A stretch of DNA of 13,306 nucleotides from Clostridia bacterium (GCA_017420845.1 JAFQOC010000297.1:1-13306); one strand, 5' to 3'; shown: positions 6,901 through 13,282, counted from the stretch's first letter. Translations and numbers: made by a program. The notes: a model not told the origin generated them from the letters alone.

Positions 6901-7457
6901 GCACGAACGGTGACAGTATCACCCTCAACAGCGTTAGCAATCAATCCATATTTCTGGTTTGCTTCGTCGTATGCAAAGAAGTTGCTACCGGTCGTAACAC
7001 TAATGCTGACGTCACCGTCGCAACCGTCGACAACACGGAAGGTGAACTCAACCAGCTCACCCGTCTTGTTAAATCTGGGAGCTCCGGGGGTATTGAACAT
7101 TGCCGTGGGGAAATCACCGACGTTGATCTGAAGACGACCCTCAGATGCGGCCGACGTACCCACAGTAACAGTTCCGTTAGTGAATTCCGTAAGGTATGCA
7201 GAACCGCTGTAGCTATGACCGACGTAAGTCAATTCGTCAGTATTGAAGTTCAGAGTTGCACCCAGATAAAGGAATTCTCTAACCTTGTCAATTGAGACCT
7301 TTACAGTAAAAGTATCTTCGTCAAACACGACGGAGGCCGAGGCCTCCATCGTGAGAGAAACATCATACGTGTCTGCCGAGTCGGCAGAAACGGTTAAAGA
7401 AAGACTCAATATTAATTGCAGAATGAAAAGTATGAGAAATATCTTTTTGCTTTTCAT
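3984..7457 (-). CDS. Membrane-anchored surface protein A: cohesin-like domain plus 22 tandem Cys/His repeats
   Basis: The product is 1157 aa from the ATG at 7457. Order: signal peptide (1-25, probable cut after VSA); one cohesin-like beta-sandwich domain (about 32-189; pattern of extracellular cohesin-type modules, including FNTDELTYVG and a late AVEGDTVTV strand); 22 tandem Cys/His units (192-1088); one transmembrane helix (about 1090-1117); then KKKG and an acidic Glu/Ser-rich tail inside the cell. There is no LPxTG motif. In the 41-aa units the pattern is C-x10-C-x2-C-x14-H, the His opening the next unit, which suggests one zinc site per unit, although extracellular disulfides are possible. 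AAAGGAG (7466-7472) is 8 nt from ATG 7457 and 5 nt from an in-frame GTG at 7460, which would add one residue. It lies 31 nt after protein B's gene, so they form an operon. Enzymatic function: none visible; likely a stalk or adhesin-type scaffold. Confidence 0.85.
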   Translation of the reverse strand: MKSKKIFLILFILQLILSLSLTVSADSADTYDVSLTMEASASVVFDEDTFTVKVSIDKVREFLYLGATLNFNTDELTYVGHSYSGSAYLTEFTNGTVTVGTSAASEGRLQINVGDFPTAMFNTPGAPRFNKTGELVEFTFRVVDGCDGDVSISVTTGSNFFAYDEANQKYGLIANAVEGDTVTVRAIDSATHVCVEEFVPQKDATCTVEGHGPYYRCSVCLVNITDPTVLPPVGHQIEEIEHKDATCTEDGHTKGYRCLNDFCDGQEIEVVISQPIPALGHEYESEVTEPTCTDGGYTTHTCSVCGDTYVDSEVDALGHKYESEVTEPTCTDGGYTTHTCSVCGDTYVDSEVDALGHKYEAVVTPPTCTEDGYTTYTCSVCGDTYEDDVVEALGHKYEAVVTEPTCTEDGYTTYTCSVCGDTYVDDVVEALGHAPVVTPAVEPSCTESGLTQGKHCSRCGLILEEQEVIPAKGHTEVELEGYLPTCTEEGLTEGTECSVCHVVVVPQHVIPATGHDHKIVPAVDPTCAATGLTAGEVCATCGEVFVEQEEIPALEHVTVKLDKLDPTCTNRGYTEGEHCVLCGEILKASEILEALGHTPVEIPAVAPTCTETGLTAGSECEVCKAVLKAQDVLPALGHDTVVVPGYAATCTEAGLTDGAKCSVCGVELSAQEEIEALGHTAVVVPGYAADCVNTGMTDGELCTICGETLKAQEVIPALGHTEVTVPGKAATCTATGLTDGTVCETCGVVLKEQLVIDMLAHTPVEIPAVAPTCTETGLTAGSKCEVCETVLKAQDVLPALGHTEMLVLGTDATCDASGLTDGLKCSVCETVLLAQKEIPAKGHVRAPIAGFDSTCAIPGLTAGEHCANCGEILVEQTVIPTKAHKEVVVAGYAATCTAPGLKDGKKCSACGIELVARELIPALGHTEEVVAGKDATCTETGLTAGRKCTTCNIVLDAQQVIPALGHAPVVVPGTEATCTEAGLTVGEKCSVCEAVLVEQVEIAAKGHVSVIVPGYEATCTETGLTDGERCTVCATTLVEQKTIEAKGHTEAVDAAVEPTYLDKGLTEGTHCSVCGEILKAQEPVEAKSCAWIIILLTVGAILLGGTLGAVPVVIILKKKGIITGKSADEAQEEVSEEGESSDENQKDANTEENSSEE
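4194..6884 (-). repeat. 22 tandem Cys/His repeat units of protein A
   Basis: Units 1 and 2 are 43 and 46 aa, units 3-6 are 38 aa, and units 7-22 are all exactly 41 aa (897 aa in total). A typical unit begins with His, then a hydrophobic strand, P-x-C or A-T-C, TExGLT-like turn, CxxCG, a strand ending AQ-x-x-IPALG, then the next His. Unit 2 has CxxxxC instead of CxxC. Unit 22 has Tyr in place of the first Cys. Confidence 0.92.
6162..6617 (-). repeat. Four near-identical 114-bp tandem repeats (units 3-6)
   Basis: Unit 3 (6504-6617) and unit 4 (6390-6503) differ at 4 of 114 bases by my reading; unit 5 (6276-6389) and unit 6 (6162-6275) differ at about 7. Most differences are silent. This points to recent duplication, first of single units and then of divergent pairs or by conversion. 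Confidence 0.88.
6891..7364 (-). other. Cohesin-like domain of protein A
   Basis: This segment codes for about residues 32-189. It has alternating beta strands with the cohesin-like sequence feel: an opening strand with acidic TFTVKVSID, a YLGATLNFNTDELTYVG strand-turn, GRLQINVGD, VEFTFRVV, and the closing VEGDTVTVRA strand. A single Cys is present (GCDG). The assignment is by pattern only; a profile search would be decisive. Confidence 0.6.
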
Positions 7458-7465
7458 CACAAATG

Positions 7466-7472
7466 CTCCTTT
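7466..7472 (-). promoter_or_regulatory. Ribosome binding site of the protein A gene
   Basis: AAAGGAG on the minus strand, 8 nt from the ATG at 7457 and 5 nt from the GTG at 7460. The ATG is the more likely start. It lies inside the short gap after protein B, so A has independent translation initiation on a shared transcript. Confidence 0.75.
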
Positions 7473-7488
7473 CTTTGTATGATGTAGA

Positions 7489-10400
7489 TTATGCGGTCAG
7501 GTTTCTAATGTCCTCGTAGGAGATCTTACCGGAAATGTAGTCGTAAATGTTCACGAAGTCAACCAGATCAATCTGGCCGTCCTTGTTCACGTCGATGGCT
7601 ACGGAGTAGTCACCCTCTACCAGGATCTCACCGGAGTAGATCTGGTAAGCAGCCAGGCAGTCAAGCAGGTCAACAGTACCCTCACCGGTGTGATCCATGT
7701 ACTTCTTAACAGCGATGGAAGCGCCGGTGGCGGTGGTAACAACCTTCTGAGGAATGTACACAGGAGTAACGCCGTCAGCCTCGAATACAGGCTCGCCGTC
7801 CTCATCAACCTTCTGAACGAAGCCGTTGTTGATAATGTCGACATTCTGGAAGCCGAAGACAACACCCTCATTCACAGTAGTGGTAGGATCATCCACAACA
7901 GCGTTGGGAGTATTAACCTTGAAGTACAGGGTTACGAATGCCTGCTCACCGGAAACAACGATGTTCTGAGTCTTGGAGTCAGCACCGTTGGGAGCCTGAG
8001 CGGTCACGATGACCCAGTTGGTCTTAGCGCCGGTATGGTTATCGGCGAAGGTGTTCTCTACGTCAACAGCAGAGTTACCGTACTTGAAGTCATTAGAGTT
8101 CCAGACCTCCTCGCCGTCGAGGTACTCAACGTAGCGAGCGTCGTAGGTCAGCTTGAAGTTGATACCCCAGATAGCGATATCAGCAGCGGACAGCTTAACG
8201 GTAACAGCAACGATGCTGGAATCGGTGAAGCCTGCGCCGGGCTTGTTGGCGTTGTCAATCTCGAGATCGAGGTAAGTACCGGAGAGCTGATCAATTTCAA
8301 CAGTCTGGGTAGCGGGACAACCGGCCTGATCACAATTGATATGACCGACGCCGGGAGCAGTCAGGGATGCAGGAATATCAGTATGGATGATACCATTGGT
8401 GAAGGAGTGCGCAACCTCACTAACAGAGGTAACAACGATGCCTCTGTACTCGCACGCGGTACAAGCCTTCAGAGCATAATGGGTAACAACGTGGTGAGTG
8501 GCAGCCTTGTCCCCCTGAGCAAGCTCAACGTGGCTGGGCTTTTCGGTGATCACGTACATATTCTCGTGAGCATCAACATCCAGCGCACAAACGGAACAAG
8601 TGAGAGTCTCGGTAGTAACGGGGGTCTCAGCATTCTTATGATCATCGATCACATGGCCTGCGCCTGCGATCTCGGTGGCGCTGCCCTCAACAACGTAGCC
8701 GCAAACGGTACAACCGGTGTACTGAATATAACCGAAGCAGGGATATGCAGCGGGGCAAGCAGCGAAGAAATCGTTAACAATCGCGGTAGCATCCGCAATC
8801 CCCTGCTCAGAGGTGAGATCTGCGGGAACGGTTCTACCATCATTCAGAACCTTGACGAAGAAAGCCAGAGCCTCTGCATCGTTGATGAAAGCGAGGTTGG
8901 GCTTCTTCAGACCCTCCTGGATCTTGTGCTCCTTCCAGTAGGTAAAGTCGGTGATCACACGGCAACCGCTCTGAACCTCGAAGCTGTAGTTGTACACCAT
9001 ATCGATGACATACAGGTTCTTCTCCTCAACACCCTCGGCGCAAACGGCCTTGAAGGAGACGGCCTTGCCTGCATACTCGGCAACATCAAACTTGAGAGTG
9101 GAGATATTCTCGCCACCGACGCCCTTGTACTCGACAACCTGAGTGTCAACGACCTTGCCGTCGATCAGCATCTGGACACTGATCTTGCCAGCCTTGAAGA
9201 AATCGACAGCAGCCTTGTAATCCTTATCAGTGTAAGAGCTACTAGGAACGACCTTGTCGGTGAAGTAGTAGTTAATATTCAGGGAGGTGATCCAGCTAAT
9301 GTTGTGCTTAGCATGTGCGCTCTGGCCGTCGCCTGCGCAGAGACCCTGAGCAACCTCAGGAATCAGACTAAAGCTGCCCTGACCAAATGCCTGTGCGGCG
9401 GAGCCCTTGCCGTCAGCGAAGGACAGGTCGTCATCGCACTCGCAAGCGGGAACCTTCTCCTCGAACTTAGCCTCATCGGCGTAAGCGCAGGTGTCAGCAT
9501 GGCCGCAGATAGCGCAGAACTTGAAGGTGAAGGTAGGATCAGTGCAAGTATTGGGATTGAGATCAGCGGTCAGATCAATGATATCGAGGTGACCCACAGC
9601 GGGAATAACCTCGTGATACTGATCGCCGGCGCACTCACCGCAAACGGAACAGAGAAGACCGTAGCCAATACCGGGTTCAGCACAAGTGGGAGCCTTAACG
9701 TTATGAGCACAGTAGTTGTCCTGAGTCATGACGGTAGGCACGGTGTGGCCGGTAGAATTGATCCAAGGCTTAGCAGCAATTGTCTCGCCCTTAGTGTTCT
9801 GCCAGTATGCCCCGCAACGAGAGCACTCCTTGTGAGCCTCCCAACCCCTTTCGGTGCAAGTGGGCTCCTTAGCGGCAACGTCAGTCATCGAGTGACCCAG
9901 AGCAGCAATCACAAAGTCAGCGTCAGTCAGCTTCCCATCGCCGTTGGTGTCGGTGTTTCCGTACTTGTCAATACCGCACTTGGTGCAGACCCAGTGCTCC
10001 ATGACACCGGGATTGGTGCAGCTGGGAGCCTTGTACGCGACATAGTTAGCCTTCTTATAGGCCTCTACAACATTCTTATCAGCCTCATTCCAATCGTGAA
10101 CCAGGGCAGGAATGGTGCCGTCAGTGATGGGGTTACCATTCTTATCCAGAATGAGCGTATCGTTGTCAGGAGTACCCTCAACGTAAACGATGGAGGTGTG
10201 ATGGCACTTAACAGGAACCAGGTAATGCAGGTTGTAGCCCTCGTCATTGACAACGAGGCCGTCTACGTCAACAGTGTACAGAGGATAGTTGGTCAGATTC
10301 ACGTCGTGATTAACAGCGCCGATCTCACCGTCCAGCGTACCGTCGTTGTCTTTGTCGAACACGTAGTAGAAGCCAATAACCTCACCGGCGTTATTCTTCA

Positions 10401-12639
10401 GATCAACACGCTCAGCGACGACCTGCTTGATCTCCATAAAGATCTTGTCGCAAGGAATGATCCAGTAAGCTTCCTTACCGTCCTTGCCGCAGGTAGCGGG
10501 AACCTTCTCGACGTAGTCGATACCGGCGGAAGCGTTCTCCTGGAGGCCGGCATCCCACTCGGTATGATGGCCCTTCTCACCCTGCTCGGACCAGTTGGTC
10601 TTACAGTCGTCGCAGTACCACCACAGCAGAGCCTCATGATCGCCGTTGGGGAGTCTCAGGTAAGACAGACCCTGATCACCGTACTCGCCCTTGACGTCGA
10701 TGTAACCGCCTGCATAGGGGACCTTGGCGGTGTGGTTGGTGGGATCGATCTCAAGATCCTCCACCGTACCGGTATAGGTTACGCCGTCAGCCGTGGCCTT
10801 AGCCTCACAAATATGGCAATATGTATACTTTTTGCCGGGTTGGGTACAGGTTGGGATCACATCCTTGGAAGTGTCGCCGTACTCGGCAGAATCACCAACC
10901 TTGAGGTAACCAGGGTCAGTCTCAGCCTTGCCCCGATTGAGGACGACCAGCAGGGTTGCATGAGCGTCGGTAAAGACATGCTCGTAAGCAAGCAGTCTGG
11001 AGAAATCGAAGTTGGGATGCAGCAGGTTGCCGTCCTCATCCTTGGTATCCTTATCGGAGTAGTAGACCCACTTATCCTCAGCAGAGCAGAGAGAGCAATA
11101 GAGAGTTGCAACACCCTGCGTCTCGCAAGTAGGAGCAGTCGTTACTTTGTAAGCAGTGGAGGGGTGAGCGTTGGGCACGGGAGCGCCAATCTCTTTCTCC
11201 TCATAATGAGTGCCGTCCTCGGGGCAGTTTTTATTGTCGCACTCCCAGTATTCCTTCTTGGGAGAAATACAGGTAGCGGGATCCTCGTCAACCTTTACGA
11301 GATGGTGACCGGTAGCAGCAACGGGATCCTGGATCTCGACGTAACGGCCGCCGCTTGCACCGGCGTTACAATCCTTGTAACCGCAGGTGATATAAATGCC
11401 GCCAGCGGTCAAGCAATCGCCGGCCACTACCCGCTTGTCGGCCTTGACAGGGGTGCCATCAGCATTGAGCACGACCACACCATCCAGCTCCAGAGCCTTA
11501 TCGGGGTTCATGTAGTGCTCACGGATCTCAATCATCTCAAGGCCGTTGGCTCCACAATCCACGCAGACCCAAGCAATGGTACCGAAAGTGGTACAGGTGG
11601 GCTCGATCTTCTCCTGGATCTTCAGATTGGAGTGGCCGTAATCAAAGGTAGCAACCTCTTCCCAAGAGTAGCCACAATCCTTACAGGTGTAGACAGTGTA
11701 GCAGTTATGGCCAACAGTATCGACACGGTGACCGGTCACAGAAGCGTCGTGAGCAGCAGTCTTGTCGCCCTCATAATGACATCTTGTGCAATAGTCAGCA
11801 GTGTAGCAGGACAGGGCGCCGGGCTGGGTGCCGGTAACCTTGCGGTTACTCAAACTAGCATGGATGGTCTCGATGTAGCCGCAGCGCTCGCACTTCACAT
11901 CGCAGCTGTCGGCAGCGACGTAGTTGTACTCCTGGGTGTCATCCTTGAGCAGATCGTGACCGAGTGCCTTGATCTCCTCAAGATAGGTTTCAGCAGCCTC
12001 GCCCCGCTTATCAACGCCGGTCTCGAGGTAGCAGAGAGAGCACTCCCACAGCTTCCAGCCGTCCTGATCGCAGGTGGGCAGAGCCTGGTCAACCAGCTTG
12101 TCGAACACATGCTCGCCCTTGTTGCCATTCAGTCTCTGAATGATAACAGAGATTCTGGGGCAATCAGCACCGGCATGGTCCTCGTTAGCGCAAACCAGCT
12201 CCAACTCGCCGTACTTCAGGCAAGTGGGGTACTCAACGATCTCATAGCTGGTGTAGTTGTGAGTCTTGTAACCGGGAACGTTGGTAGTGGGAGCCCAATC
12301 CTCAACGTAGTTACAACGGGTACAGCCGAGATAGATGGCATAGAGCTCGCCGCAAGCAACATCCTCCACGGACTTAGCAGTCCACTTCAGATCGTGGCCG
12401 AGCTTGGGAACGAAGTTTCTCGCCTCAACCTCACCACACTCGCATCTATACCAAGTATAGCCGGGTTCGTCACAGGTGGGGGCGACGGTAGAAACGCCGT
12501 TAACCGTCCACACGGACCATTTCTCATCTGCATGGTCGCACCCTGTGTCGGCAGCAACAGCACCAATCGTGCTGAATGCGCTCATAACCATCAGGGTCGC
12601 AAGCAGAAGAGCCATGAATTTCTTGAAACAATGTTTCAT
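7489..12639 (-). CDS. Giant secreted protein B: irregular Cys/His repeats, cohesin-like domain and C-terminal dockerin
   Basis: The product is 1716 aa. Order: signal peptide (1-30, cut near AVAA); about 20 irregular Cys/His units from residue 34 to about 1068, many with C-x9/10-C-x2-C and a following GH (for example C190/C200/C203/H228; C928/C939/C942/H965), often separated by inserts; an inserted domain of about 225 aa (1069-1294); further units to 1441; a cohesin-like domain (about 1454-1645); and a dockerin-like pair of calcium loops (D1649-D1660 and D1683-D1694). No transmembrane segment or sortase motif follows, so it is probably released or held by partners. Extra calcium-type loops are embedded at 762-770 and 897-908. 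GGAGG (12646-12650) is 6 nt from the ATG. It is first in the operon with protein A. Enzymatic function: none recognised. Confidence 0.87.
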   Translation of the reverse strand: MKHCFKKFMALLLATLMVMSAFSTIGAVAADTGCDHADEKWSVWTVNGVSTVAPTCDEPGYTWYRCECGEVEARNFVPKLGHDLKWTAKSVEDVACGELYAIYLGCTRCNYVEDWAPTTNVPGYKTHNYTSYEIVEYPTCLKYGELELVCANEDHAGADCPRISVIIQRLNGNKGEHVFDKLVDQALPTCDQDGWKLWECSLCYLETGVDKRGEAAETYLEEIKALGHDLLKDDTQEYNYVAADSCDVKCERCGYIETIHASLSNRKVTGTQPGALSCYTADYCTRCHYEGDKTAAHDASVTGHRVDTVGHNCYTVYTCKDCGYSWEEVATFDYGHSNLKIQEKIEPTCTTFGTIAWVCVDCGANGLEMIEIREHYMNPDKALELDGVVVLNADGTPVKADKRVVAGDCLTAGGIYITCGYKDCNAGASGGRYVEIQDPVAATGHHLVKVDEDPATCISPKKEYWECDNKNCPEDGTHYEEKEIGAPVPNAHPSTAYKVTTAPTCETQGVATLYCSLCSAEDKWVYYSDKDTKDEDGNLLHPNFDFSRLLAYEHVFTDAHATLLVVLNRGKAETDPGYLKVGDSAEYGDTSKDVIPTCTQPGKKYTYCHICEAKATADGVTYTGTVEDLEIDPTNHTAKVPYAGGYIDVKGEYGDQGLSYLRLPNGDHEALLWWYCDDCKTNWSEQGEKGHHTEWDAGLQENASAGIDYVEKVPATCGKDGKEAYWIIPCDKIFMEIKQVVAERVDLKNNAGEVIGFYYVFDKDNDGTLDGEIGAVNHDVNLTNYPLYTVDVDGLVVNDEGYNLHYLVPVKCHHTSIVYVEGTPDNDTLILDKNGNPITDGTIPALVHDWNEADKNVVEAYKKANYVAYKAPSCTNPGVMEHWVCTKCGIDKYGNTDTNGDGKLTDADFVIAALGHSMTDVAAKEPTCTERGWEAHKECSRCGAYWQNTKGETIAAKPWINSTGHTVPTVMTQDNYCAHNVKAPTCAEPGIGYGLLCSVCGECAGDQYHEVIPAVGHLDIIDLTADLNPNTCTDPTFTFKFCAICGHADTCAYADEAKFEEKVPACECDDDLSFADGKGSAAQAFGQGSFSLIPEVAQGLCAGDGQSAHAKHNISWITSLNINYYFTDKVVPSSSYTDKDYKAAVDFFKAGKISVQMLIDGKVVDTQVVEYKGVGGENISTLKFDVAEYAGKAVSFKAVCAEGVEEKNLYVIDMVYNYSFEVQSGCRVITDFTYWKEHKIQEGLKKPNLAFINDAEALAFFVKVLNDGRTVPADLTSEQGIADATAIVNDFFAACPAAYPCFGYIQYTGCTVCGYVVEGSATEIAGAGHVIDDHKNAETPVTTETLTCSVCALDVDAHENMYVITEKPSHVELAQGDKAATHHVVTHYALKACTACEYRGIVVTSVSEVAHSFTNGIIHTDIPASLTAPGVGHINCDQAGCPATQTVEIDQLSGTYLDLEIDNANKPGAGFTDSSIVAVTVKLSAADIAIWGINFKLTYDARYVEYLDGEEVWNSNDFKYGNSAVDVENTFADNHTGAKTNWVIVTAQAPNGADSKTQNIVVSGEQAFVTLYFKVNTPNAVVDDPTTTVNEGVVFGFQNVDIINNGFVQKVDEDGEPVFEADGVTPVYIPQKVVTTATGASIAVKKYMDHTGEGTVDLLDCLAAYQIYSGEILVEGDYSVAIDVNKDGQIDLVDFVNIYDYISGKISYEDIRNLTA
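7525..7695 (-). other. Type-I-like dockerin at the C-terminus of protein B
   Basis: Two 12-residue calcium loops of the F-hand type: D1649-H-T-G-E-G-T-V-D-L-L-D1660, and D1683-V-N-K-D-G-Q-I-D-L-V-D1694, each followed by a short helix (CLAAYQIYSG; FVNIYDYISGK). The second loop is canonical DxNxDGxIxxxD; the first has Thr and Glu where Asn and Asp are usual. Spacing of 34 residues between loop starts is normal for dockerins. Confidence 0.85.
7705..8280 (-). other. Cohesin-like domain of protein B
   Basis: Residues about 1454-1645 are a Cys-free beta-rich segment: TVKLSAADIAIWGINFKLTY-type strand, an ARYVEYLDG turn, VTLYFKVN, and an inserted acidic hairpin around 1610-1625 before the last strand. 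A WGINFKLTYD motif resembles the second-strand region of cohesins. The position directly before the dockerin is common in clostridial surface proteins. The call is by pattern. Confidence 0.6.
8758..9435 (-). other. Unrecognised inserted domain in protein B
   Basis: Residues about 1069-1294 interrupt the Cys/His repeats between C1068 and C1295. The first two thirds look beta-rich with alternating hydrophobic strands (ISVQMLIDGKVVDTQVVEY, STLKFDVAEYAGKAVSFKAV, NLYVIDMVYNYSF), as in a beta-sandwich binding module; the last third (from about 1245) looks helical (DAEALAFFVKVLNDG, EQGIADATAIVNDFF). I do not recognise the family. Confidence 0.55.
9916..9951 (-). other. Single dockerin-type calcium loop embedded in a Cys/His unit of protein B
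   Basis: Residues 897-908 read D-T-N-G-D-G-K-L-T-D-A-D, a perfect DxNxDGxLTxxD calcium loop, placed between CxxC (885-888) and the closing GH (916). Confidence 0.75.
10330..10356 (-). other. DxDxDG calcium-type loop in protein B
   Basis: Residues 762-770 read D-K-D-N-D-G-T-L-D, followed by GEI. The match to the DxDxDGxxD calcium motif is clear, but the usual Glu/Asp at loop position 12 is shifted by one. Confidence 0.5.
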
Positions 12640-12645
12640 GGTTTT

Positions 12646-12650
12646 CCTCC
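12646..12650 (-). promoter_or_regulatory. Ribosome binding site of the protein B gene
   Basis: GGAGG on the minus strand, 6 nt before the ATG at 12639; it supports this start, as does the signal peptide beginning there. Confidence 0.8.
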
Positions 12651-12676
12651 AAAAAGATAAATTTGCTTCGTCCAGG

Positions 12677-12713
12677 CCCAGTACCCCCTTGGTAGGGACA
12701 CAGAACCATTCTG
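12677..12713 (-). promoter_or_regulatory. Two small hairpins in the 5' leader of the giant operon
   Basis: On the minus strand, CAGAA-TGG-TTCTG (12701-12713) lies close to the predicted RNA 5' end, and CCC-TACC/GGTA-GGG with a two-base bulge (12677-12697) follows. They could stabilise or regulate the leader of about 80 nt. No known riboswitch was recognised. Confidence 0.3.
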
Positions 12714-12726
12714 AAACCTCACGGAT

Positions 12727-12735
12727 ATTATATCA
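12727..12735 (-). promoter_or_regulatory. Promoter (extended -10) of the giant operon
   Basis: On the minus strand TGATATAAT: a perfect -10 TATAAT (12727-12732) with an upstream TG one base away. The -35 region is poor (TTAACA at 19 bp spacing), consistent with an extended -10 promoter. Transcription would start near 12720. Confidence 0.65.
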
Positions 12736-12739
12736 CAAC

Positions 12740-12903
12740 GGCGGAAATATTTGTTAACGTATAATGAACAATCGGTAACTATTTTAGGAAAATCCTGTTT
12801 TTCCGACAGGCCAATTTATGGAAGCAATTTTCCATCATTAATTATATATGATGCCCGTGTTTTCTTTCCCGGAGCCGCCGGCATTTATGGATTCGGCGGG
12901 TCT
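12740..12903. other. AT-rich intergenic region between the giant operon and the four-helix gene
   Basis: No gene is seen. It holds the upstream part of the giant-operon promoter, short dyads such as CCTGT/ACAGG (12794-12810 area) and TGGAA/TTCCA, and a GC hairpin CCGCCG/CGGCGG (12875-12880 with 12894-12899) just after the four-helix stop codon; the latter lacks a clear T-run on either strand, so it is only a weak terminator candidate. Confidence 0.4.
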
Positions 12904-13215
12904 TCATTGACCCTCCTTGGCGGTATTGAGGGAAGCGATCAGCATTCTGCGGATCGAACCGCAATCGTGAAGAACACCTTTTGCTATTTCTCCCGAAATA
13001 ATATTTGCCTTTTGTACAATCACGATCCAATATTCTGTTTCATAACATTCTTGAAAGGATATTTGCAGTTTTGCGATGAAATCCGCTTTACTATGAGCAT
13101 ATTTCGCTTCCCTTATATTGGCGCCAATGCTTGTACCACTTCGTTCAAGCTGATTCGCCAAAGAATAATGCACCTTTATTCCGACTGTCAAATTCAAAAG
13201 TAACGATTCAGTCAA
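12904..13215 (-). CDS. Four-helix-bundle protein (23S rRNA intervening-sequence protein family), start uncertain
   Basis: The frame codes for up to 103 aa. The family signature is clear: SLANQLERSGTSIGANIREA (about 18-37), then HSKADFIAKLQISFQECYETEYW (about 41-63), matching the S23/four-helix-bundle family, which is usually 115-125 aa. Family function is unknown; members occur as free genes and within 23S rRNA insertions, and often near genes with no shared role. Here the frame has no ATG: it opens at a TTG at 13215 without a Shine-Dalgarno sequence, and the first helix is shorter than usual, so the 5' end may be eroded or truncated by the adjoining intergenic sequence. It could be a pseudogene or be translated from a GTG or TTG. 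Confidence 0.72.
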   Translation of the reverse strand: MTESLLLNLTVGIKVHYSLANQLERSGTSIGANIREAKYAHSKADFIAKLQISFQECYETEYWIVIVQKANIISGEIAKGVLHDCGSIRRMLIASLNTAKEGQ

Positions 13216-13216
13216 C

Positions 13217-13232
13217 TTTCAAATTTGGGTTT
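13217..13232. repeat. Copy 2 of the 16-base intergenic sequence shared with 2505-2520
   Basis: Same TTTCAAATTTGGGTTT in the same orientation as copy 1. It directly abuts the 5' end of the four-helix frame and is followed by a GC-rich stretch to the window end. Confidence 0.45.
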
Positions 13233-13267
13233 GTAGGTGCGTTGGGTTGCGGCTATGCGGGGGTAGT

Positions 13268-13282
13268 GGGGGCGAAGCCCCC
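13268..13282. repeat. GC-rich hairpin, part of a possible dispersed intergenic element
   Basis: GGGGGC (13268-13273), GAA loop, GCCCCC (13277-13282) form a perfect 6-bp stem, followed by an A-run (13288-13293) and another G-run. On the minus strand it is preceded by a T-run rather than followed by one, so it is not a good terminator for that strand. It looks like a REP-type intergenic element, together with the 16-base sequence before it. Confidence 0.4.

Noticed and set aside
4248..7295. Plus-strand open frame of 1015 codons opposite protein A, itself repetitive
   Set aside because: Its repeats simply mirror the Cys/His units on the other strand; no ribosome binding site or family match.
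3984..7457. Sortase-anchored cell-wall protein
   Set aside because: The C-terminus has a transmembrane helix and acidic tail but no LPxTG-like motif before the helix.
3984..12639. Classical cellulosome scaffoldin and enzyme pair
   Set aside because: No glycoside hydrolase, carbohydrate-active domain or multiple-cohesin scaffold is recognisable in either protein.
7690..12660. Plus-strand open frame of 1656 codons opposite protein B
   Set aside because: It is codon-aligned with the real gene, has no signal peptide or recognisable domain, and is explained by absence of TTA/CTA/TCA codons in the sense gene.
12640..12720. Metal riboswitch in the leader of the giant operon
   Set aside because: Only two short simple hairpins can be drawn; no known riboswitch consensus is visible.
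12751..13203. Plus-strand open frame of 150 codons
   Set aside because: It overlaps the four-helix-bundle gene, whose family signature on the minus strand is clear; the plus-strand product has no recognisable motif.
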